A stretch of 64,000 bases of DNA from Juglans regia. Lineage: Eukaryota > Streptophyta > Magnoliopsida > Fagales > Juglandaceae. Both the position numbers and the translations under genes were made by a program. The DNA lies in the NCBI RefSeq assembly GCF_001411555.2, contig NC_049901.1:40084964-40148963 (forward strand), read 5' to 3'. Numbering within the stretch: position 1 is the first letter of the stretch; each line of letters starts with the position of its first letter. Positions 58,634 through 64,000 of this stretch are shown here, piece after piece. The notes under the pieces were generated by a model. The model did not search any database. It worked only from the letters and a program-made list of their open reading frames with translations, and had not been told where the DNA came from.

Positions 58634-61169
58634 ATCACAAACTTCAAATGTCCTTTCAATATCTTCAATCCACATTCTAACCCGTAATAGATCATCTTCA
58701 CCAGTAAAGGCAGGGGTCCTATGCGCTAGGAAGCGCTCATAGGTGCATCTAGCCTGCACCGCCCTATATCGATCTCCTTGCTGTGGCCGAAAATTCTGTT
58801 GGAGGAACTTCGTCATCCCATTTAACGCCCTTGTCATGGCATAATTTCCATCGCCCCTCGGTAATTCATCCTCAGGCTCATTAGTTGGCCTTCTTGGTCG
58901 TACCATCTTCCTGCATAACGTAACCCTTAACCCCATATTCAACTTAAAACGAACTAAAATATAATTATAGTAAAATAAATTAAAATACAACAAAATAACA
59001 TAAATAAAGTAGAATAAAACCATCAAAATAAATTAACATACAATAAAATAGAACAAATAAATTAAAATAAACATACAATAAAATAAATAAATCAAGTAAA
59101 GTAGTGTACAATAAAACAAATAAAACAATTAAAATAAAATACTTCAAACAAAATAACTTCAAATCACCACTTTAAAATTTCCTGGTACTGCACCTACATG
59201 ACATGTAGTTTTACCCAAAGTCGAACTACTCTAATACCACCTGTGATGCCCCGACCCCCACGTACGGCAACGTGGGAATCGTGACGTCGGGATGATGACA
59301 ACACGGTCACACATCCCAACGATAGTGCCAAGTGTGTGTGCAGCAACAGTGTACAATAAATAACGCAGTGGATATTTTAAGCAAGTCAACTAAGTACCAG
59401 AATTGTTTAATACAAATTCACTTAAAACAAAATGTTTTAAAGAGTAATACAGTAGTCTCAAACTATAGTACAGGGGGTAAAATACATAACAAGTGGGAAA
59501 ATAAATCTCAATACCCGAGAGCAACCCCAGGTCACTCCTCCAGCGGAGCCAAAGCCTAAGGCTCGTCGTCCTCATCTGCAACAAAATATGTGATACCATA
59601 AAATGGTATCGCAAGGTATCGAATACCGTGACACTTTGAATCTCAGCAAGTAATCAATCAAGCAACCCAAGAGATAAAAAAATACATTACTGCAACCAAC
59701 AAACACGAATAGATAACAGAGCACTGTAGGCGAAAATCGCAGGCGGGACTCTACAACCATCCATGCTTACCACCATCCCTATAACGTGCACCGTAGGAGG
59801 GAATCACAGGCGGGACTACACCATCATCCCTACCGCGTGCACCGTAGGCGGGACTCTACCACCATCCCTACAGTCTCTTTCCTTTCTCTCACACGAAAAT
59901 CCAATTTTTCAAGTATACACATGAACAAGTATGCAATTATGCGAAAATCCAGTTTTCTTTACAAACATGAACATGAATGTAATTATGCCATGTACATGAA
60001 CCGACACAATATCCAACAACCAACAATTCACAACACAATCCAAACACAAACAACTTCATACTCCAATCCATCCGACCCCCTTACTCTTTGGGCTTAGTCT
60101 GGCACAACCAACCAGATCACAGTAAAATGAGTTAGTGCAAAAATACATTTAAATCACGAAAATTCCTTGAAAAAATACTTACAGTGCTATTTATAATTTC
60201 CAAAGGATCACGAAGCTGCACGAAGTGGCAACACAACAACAGAACAGTGCCAAATACACTGTGGCCGTGGGTCTCAAAAATTCACTTTTTAACGGGTACA
60301 AACGAAGACCGAGATTGATAGGAAATGGCTTAGGAATGTCGGTGAAACTAGTGGTGGTGGTTGGCCGTGAGAGGCTGTGTGGACGACGGTTGGAGACCAA
60401 AAAGCCCAAAACGGAAATGAAGTTGGATGTACTTCACCGGTGGCAGATCGGAGCTGGGGTTGGGTGCATTAGGTTGCTAGGAGGTTGAGGATGATGTGGT
60501 GAAGAAATTGTGGCCAGAAGCGGCGTGATGGCGACGCAACGGCGTAAGGAATGCCGTGGCTTTAAGCTGTTTGTGGAGGAGAACGCTGGCAAGTGAGGAG
60601 CTGAAAACCGAAGGGGCAGGTCGCCGGAGGATGGGGAAGGTCGTGGGTTGGGCGGTGTCGTCGGACAGTGGCGCACGGCGGCGGGCTGGGGAGGAGAAGA
60701 AAAACGCACGAGGGTGAGGGGGGAAAGTGACGTGCCCGCATGGGGAGAGAGGAGAGAGAGAGAGAGGAGAAAAAATTTAAGGAGAAAAATAAAAAAAGAA
60801 GAAAAGAAAAGGGAAAAAAAAGTGTGGGAAAGAAATGAGATCCAATCTTCACATCTTGGGTCACAAAAATGATCTAACGAAAACGATTTCAAAACAACAA
60901 GTAAAATAAAATAATTCAAACGTAATGATTAAATGAAAATAAAATAATTAAATCCAACAATAAATTAATTTAATATGAAAAGCAATTTAAATGCATAACA
61001 ATAATTAATATTATTAATTAAGAAAGCACTTCAAAATAATTTTCACAAAATTAAAAATCATAAAAATAAACCAACTAAAAATCCATCAATTTTAAAGCAA
61101 GAGAATAAATTTTTGAATTGATAAAAATAATCCTTCAATTAAAAATACATTAAAATACGGGGTGTTACG
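58634..61169 (-). mobile_element. Ty3/gypsy (Tekay-like) 5' fragment: LTR, primer site and start of gag
   Basis: Read on the minus strand: an LTR of 1928 bp (61169 to 59242) starting (C)GTAACACCCCG and ending GGGGCATCACA; two bases later TGGTATTAGAG, matching the initiator-Met primer site TGGTATCAGAG; then a gag start at 58906 (MVRPRRPTNEPEDE, later HRTPAFTGEDDLLRVRMWIE, a gypsy capsid motif). The frame runs off at 58634, where the flank of block B resumes. Pol and the 3' LTR are missing. Open frames inside the LTR (for example 60434-60919) are low-complexity chance frames. Confidence 0.82.
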
Positions 61170-61269
61170 TATGACCAAGCTATAATTTTCCTTTAAAAAA
61201 GGGGGGGAAAAACAAAGATTGTTTATGGTAATAATGTGATCCTAAATCAGAATTATTTTTTAAATAATC

Positions 61270-61610
61270 TGTTTGGCAACACAACTATTCTCATATATTT
61301 CATTCTCATAAGTTACTCAAACATAAATTAAACATTTTTCAATTCCAAGTCAACTTTTTCATTTAATTGTTGTCTAATCATTATAATTTTTCTAAAATTT
61401 CAAATAAAATACAACAAAAAAAAATCCAAATTTTTCAAATTTTAAAACAAAATTATATTAAAAAGTTATATTCAAACAATTTTTTAACTTTATAATATTT
61501 TTATTTAACTTTTTCTCTCTAATTTCTCAAAATTCAATAAAATATCTTAATTCAAACAATTTTACCATTATTCATAGATATACTGAGATATTCTAAATAT
61601 TTAAACGGTG
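61270..61610. repeat. MITE insertion in B'
   Basis: Absent from B (aattattctttaaatgtc at 42320). Starts ctgtttggcaacacaac and contains an M1-like middle (caaatttttcaaattttaaaac). Confidence 0.55.
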
Positions 61611-61735
61611 CCTAATTGCCTTTATTCATTCTATAACTTTCGTGTTCTATTCAGCTCACAGTATTTACTAGTTTGGATTTTGATTTTTTTAACAATTGAT
61701 CTAACTGCTATCAGATTCTACGATGTCGGTAGAAT

Positions 61736-62470
61736 TAGGGGTGATACCCGCATATGTGGGGGCGGGGTCACACTTTCCATGCACCCCGCCCCCGCATATG
61801 TGAGGGGTGATGTTTTCACCCCCGCCCCTAGTTGGCGGGGGCAAGGGCAGACATCCCATATGCTTCGCCCCCCGCCCTCTTCAGTCCCATTCGACCTAAA
61901 AATTATTTTAGAGTCTATCTTTTTGGACCCAAACTTAAATTATTGTATAATTTAAATATTAAATTTAAATATATATTAAAAATTTTAAAATTGATAACTA
62001 AAAACTAGTTATCAATTTTTAAATTTGTTAGACTTGTCCACAAGTGTATTAACTTGTTTACAATATTGCATTAGATTAGTGAGTCCCACATTGCTCAAGT
62101 AAGACTCTTGTATTGCCTTGGCTTCCTATATAATGGTTGGCCTAGGTAACCAATGCAATACATGTACATCTTGTAAGCAAGTTTTACACTTTCGTGAACA
62201 AGTTTAATAAATTGTAATATATATTTATATATATATAATTTTTAAAATATAAATATATATATAAATATTAAATATTTAAGTGGGGGCGGAGTGGGGGGCA
62301 GGGTGGGGCCCCGTTGGGGTCAGGCTGCCCCCCACCCCCGCTAGTAGCTTTTATGTGGGGCAGGTGCCCCCGCCCCCGCATGGGTGGTGCGGGGTAGCCC
62401 GCCTGCCCATGCGGGGTAGGGCGGACGGGGGTGGGGTAGCGGGGGGCGAGCCCCCGCTGCCCACCCCTAG
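61736..62470. mobile_element. 735-bp hAT-like element with exact target duplication and empty site
   Basis: Ends TAGGGGTG and CACCCCTA; target duplication GGTAGAAT on both sides (61728-61735, 62471-62478). Block B has the uninserted site (ccagtagaatggaaatagta near 42862). GC-rich subterminal regions (gggggcggggtc; gcccgcctgcccatgcgg) flank an AT core. No transposase; the 64-codon frame at 62280-62474 is a product of GC-rich repeats. Confidence 0.9.
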
Positions 62471-62478
62471 GTAGAATA

Positions 62479-63190
62479 GAAACATTAGTGTAGTTTTTAG
62501 CATTTCTTAAAGAATAATGCTGGATAGAGTTTTAGGCTCAGTTTGGTTCCTCAACCGAGCTCAATGCAATTTACTTTTAGACCTATTCTACTATTCAAAC
62601 AACAACTTCAGCTGAATCCGAGGCTGAGTTAAATGAATTTATACTGTAAATCGATTTAATGTTTTTGCCAAATGCCATAGATGCCGCCCAAATTGTCAAA
62701 GTGATGGCTGCAATAAAAAAGCAAGATTTTGTCCATTTTACCCTTACTTTACTCCATCTTGTTGGCTGCAAGTGGGCCTCATGGAAATGGTTTTTGCCCT
62801 TTCGAGCAGTTGACGCCGGCTGACTTTTTAATATGTCAAATGAATAGTAGAAATTAATGATGAGATCTATTTATTTTACAACTTCCCATAAATATTAAAT
62901 TCATCTTAACATCTAAACACACTTAAACTCATCTTAAATGGACCTCACAAAACTCACTCAACCATCTTAACTCACTAATATTCATAAAAAACTTAACTCA
63001 ACTCAACATCCAAATTCAGCCTTAGAATATGCAAGTCTCGCGCATTCATTTTGAAAAAAAAAAAATTGGGCCCACCATTAAAAAATATATTTTTTTCATA
63101 GTATCAAATTTACTCATTTTTTTTAGTAGGAGTGCGTGAGATTTATATAGTCTAAAACTATAAATATCATTTATCTTTCTTAAATACACT
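62479..63190. other. Spacer of B' with MITE-like relics
   Basis: It contains sequence resembling an M1/Tourist-like element (ctcagtttggttcctcaa near 62528; aactcaactcaacatccaaattcagcc near 62995-63022), so about 500 bp may be an element with GTTTGG-type ends. No gene. Confidence 0.4.
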
Positions 63191-63478
63191 GATATCACAT
63201 TCGGCGTAATTTGTTGGGTGATGAGCATGGCCCAGCCAAGATAACTAAAGCGAGCTCAAGACCGAGCCCAAGTTGAACCTTTCTTTCTAATACAACGAAA
63301 CCCAGCCCAAGTAGTGTAAACTGACTAAGCCCAGAAGTCCAATGTTTTAGCCTTTAGGACCAACTCTAGGCCCGAAGAAGATCAGTCTCATTTCCGAAGA
63401 CAAAGCTATGAATTCGATACCAAGGTGTGGGAAACTTGTAACCTTTCCGCGCACTGTCCTTGAAGAGATTCATTAGCA

Positions 63479-63888
63479 ATGGCGTCGTCATCGTGGTTAC
63501 AATCTTTGCTCAATCCGAACAAGAACTGGTTCGCCAAGCAACACATGCAAGCCCTCTCCAATCGCCTCTGCAATTACGGTTTGGACCTCCAATCTCTCTC
63601 TCTTCTCTAACTATAGTCTACGCATAGGTTGTGTGTGCGTGTTTTATTAGGGTTTCTGATGGTTCGAGGGGTGATGATTTGCATTTCTAAGGGCTCAGGT
63701 ATGACGATCTGTATGATCCGATGTCCGATCTGGAGATAAAGGATGCTCTGAATCGGCTGCCTCGCGAAATCGTAGACGCCAGGAACCAGAGGCTCAAACG
63801 CGCTATAGACCTATCTATGAAGCACGAGTACCTTGCTGATTATGCGTTCCAGCGTTTGATTATGCGTTCAAAGATTAACTATGATTAA
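63479..63888 (+). CDS. QCR7: QCR7, 5' exons (cytochrome bc1 complex subunit 7), status uncertain
   Basis: Exon 1 (63479-63578) encodes MASSSWLQSLLNPNKNWFAK and on to NRLCNYG; exon 2 begins at 63692 (G|GG phase) with LRYDDLYDPMSDLEIKDALN and RLPREIVDARNQRLKRAIDL, then SMKHEYL. This matches QCR7, a nuclear-encoded about 14-kDa subunit of mitochondrial complex III. After HEYL the family continues with P-(D/E)-(N/D)-LQ; here it reads ADYAFQRLIMRSKINYD and stops at 63886-63888, and a 14-bp word (gattatgcgttc) is repeated. Either the gene is truncated like its partner at 43427, or a cryptic donor in cagc|gtttg leads to exons beyond the window. The 5' flank is longer and better preserved than in block B. 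About 75 of about 120 residues are visible. Confidence 0.7.
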
Positions 63889-64000
63889 TATAAGATTAGA
63901 ATTATGCAACTGCCACTGACAATGTGTACCGGTTATCAAATTTGCGGATATGCTTTTTACTGATTACAGTTCTTCGAGTGTTCAATTAGTAATTGAATTT

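Larger units (their letters stand above)
57312..63735. repeat. Segmental duplication block B' (paralogue of 40255-43730)
   Basis: Same order and orientation as B, lengthened by insertions: an LTR-like segment (57344-57696), a Tekay-like fragment (58634-61169), a MITE (about 61270-61610) and a hAT element (61736-62470). About 185 bp of B (41673-41857) is missing where the Tekay-like fragment lies. The match to B continues into QCR7 exon 2. Confidence 0.88.

Noticed and set aside
60434..60919. 161-codon frame as a gene
   Set aside because: It lies inside the Tekay-like LTR, is rich in F/S/P from low-complexity sequence and has no motif.
62280..62474. 64-codon GC-rich frame
   Set aside because: It is the GC-rich subterminal zone of the hAT element read as protein (G/P/W/R repeats).
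1..64000. tRNA, rRNA or snRNA genes
   Set aside because: I looked for tRNA A/B box patterns and rRNA-like GC-rich blocks and saw no convincing case. A covariance-model scan would be needed to exclude divergent ones.

Overview
This is a stretch of nuclear DNA from a woody flowering plant. The genes have many introns, the spacers are AT-rich, and both are packed with plant LTR retrotransposons and MITEs. The abundant MITE with a GAGATGAG-type core and the gene complement suggest a eudicot, perhaps of the order Fagales (walnut/pecan-like), but that assignment is from memory and uncertain. No bacterial, organellar or viral backbone is present.

Layout. (1) 1-1.94 kb: last three exons of a membrane protein resembling the C-terminus of plant RING-CH (MARCH-like) proteins. 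(2) 3.17-8.48 kb: a complete but dead Ty3/gypsy chromovirus with two LTRs and a GGGTG target duplication. (3) 9.3-12.1 kb: two cytochrome P450 pseudogenes (a CYP71-type scrap and a CYP714-type relic). (4) 12.76-19.33 kb, minus strand: an intact 11-exon SKOR/GORK-type outward K+ channel gene (SKOR1, 882 aa). (5) 19.5-40 kb: a gene desert holding MITEs, a Tourist-like element swollen by a 1.25-kb tandem array, a tandem duplication, a 3.9-kb CACTA element and a copia-like solo LTR. (6) 40.26-43.73 kb: duplicated block B, ending in a truncated QCR7 fragment fused to the 3' flank of a second channel gene. (7) 43.90-53.76 kb, minus strand: SKOR2, a paralogue whose 11 exons still join into one 862-codon frame, but which has lost seven residues of the pore helix, the promoter core and the ancestral 3'UTR; its first intron is filled with nested transposons. 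(8) 54-56.7 kb: palindromic MITEs and a hAT-like element. (9) 57.3-64 kb: block B', a second copy of block B with different transposon insertions, ending in QCR7 exons at the window edge.

How it fits together. The window records local duplication: SKOR1/SKOR2 and B/B' are paralogous pairs, and each copy serves as the empty site that dates insertions in the other. SKOR1 looks like a working K+-release channel. SKOR2 is the most interesting locus: an open reading frame kept free of stops while its conduction pathway, promoter and 3' end were altered. It could be a recent pseudogene or a non-conducting subunit. Exon boundaries were placed by eye, by comparing the two paralogues and checking reading phase; no alignment software was used.
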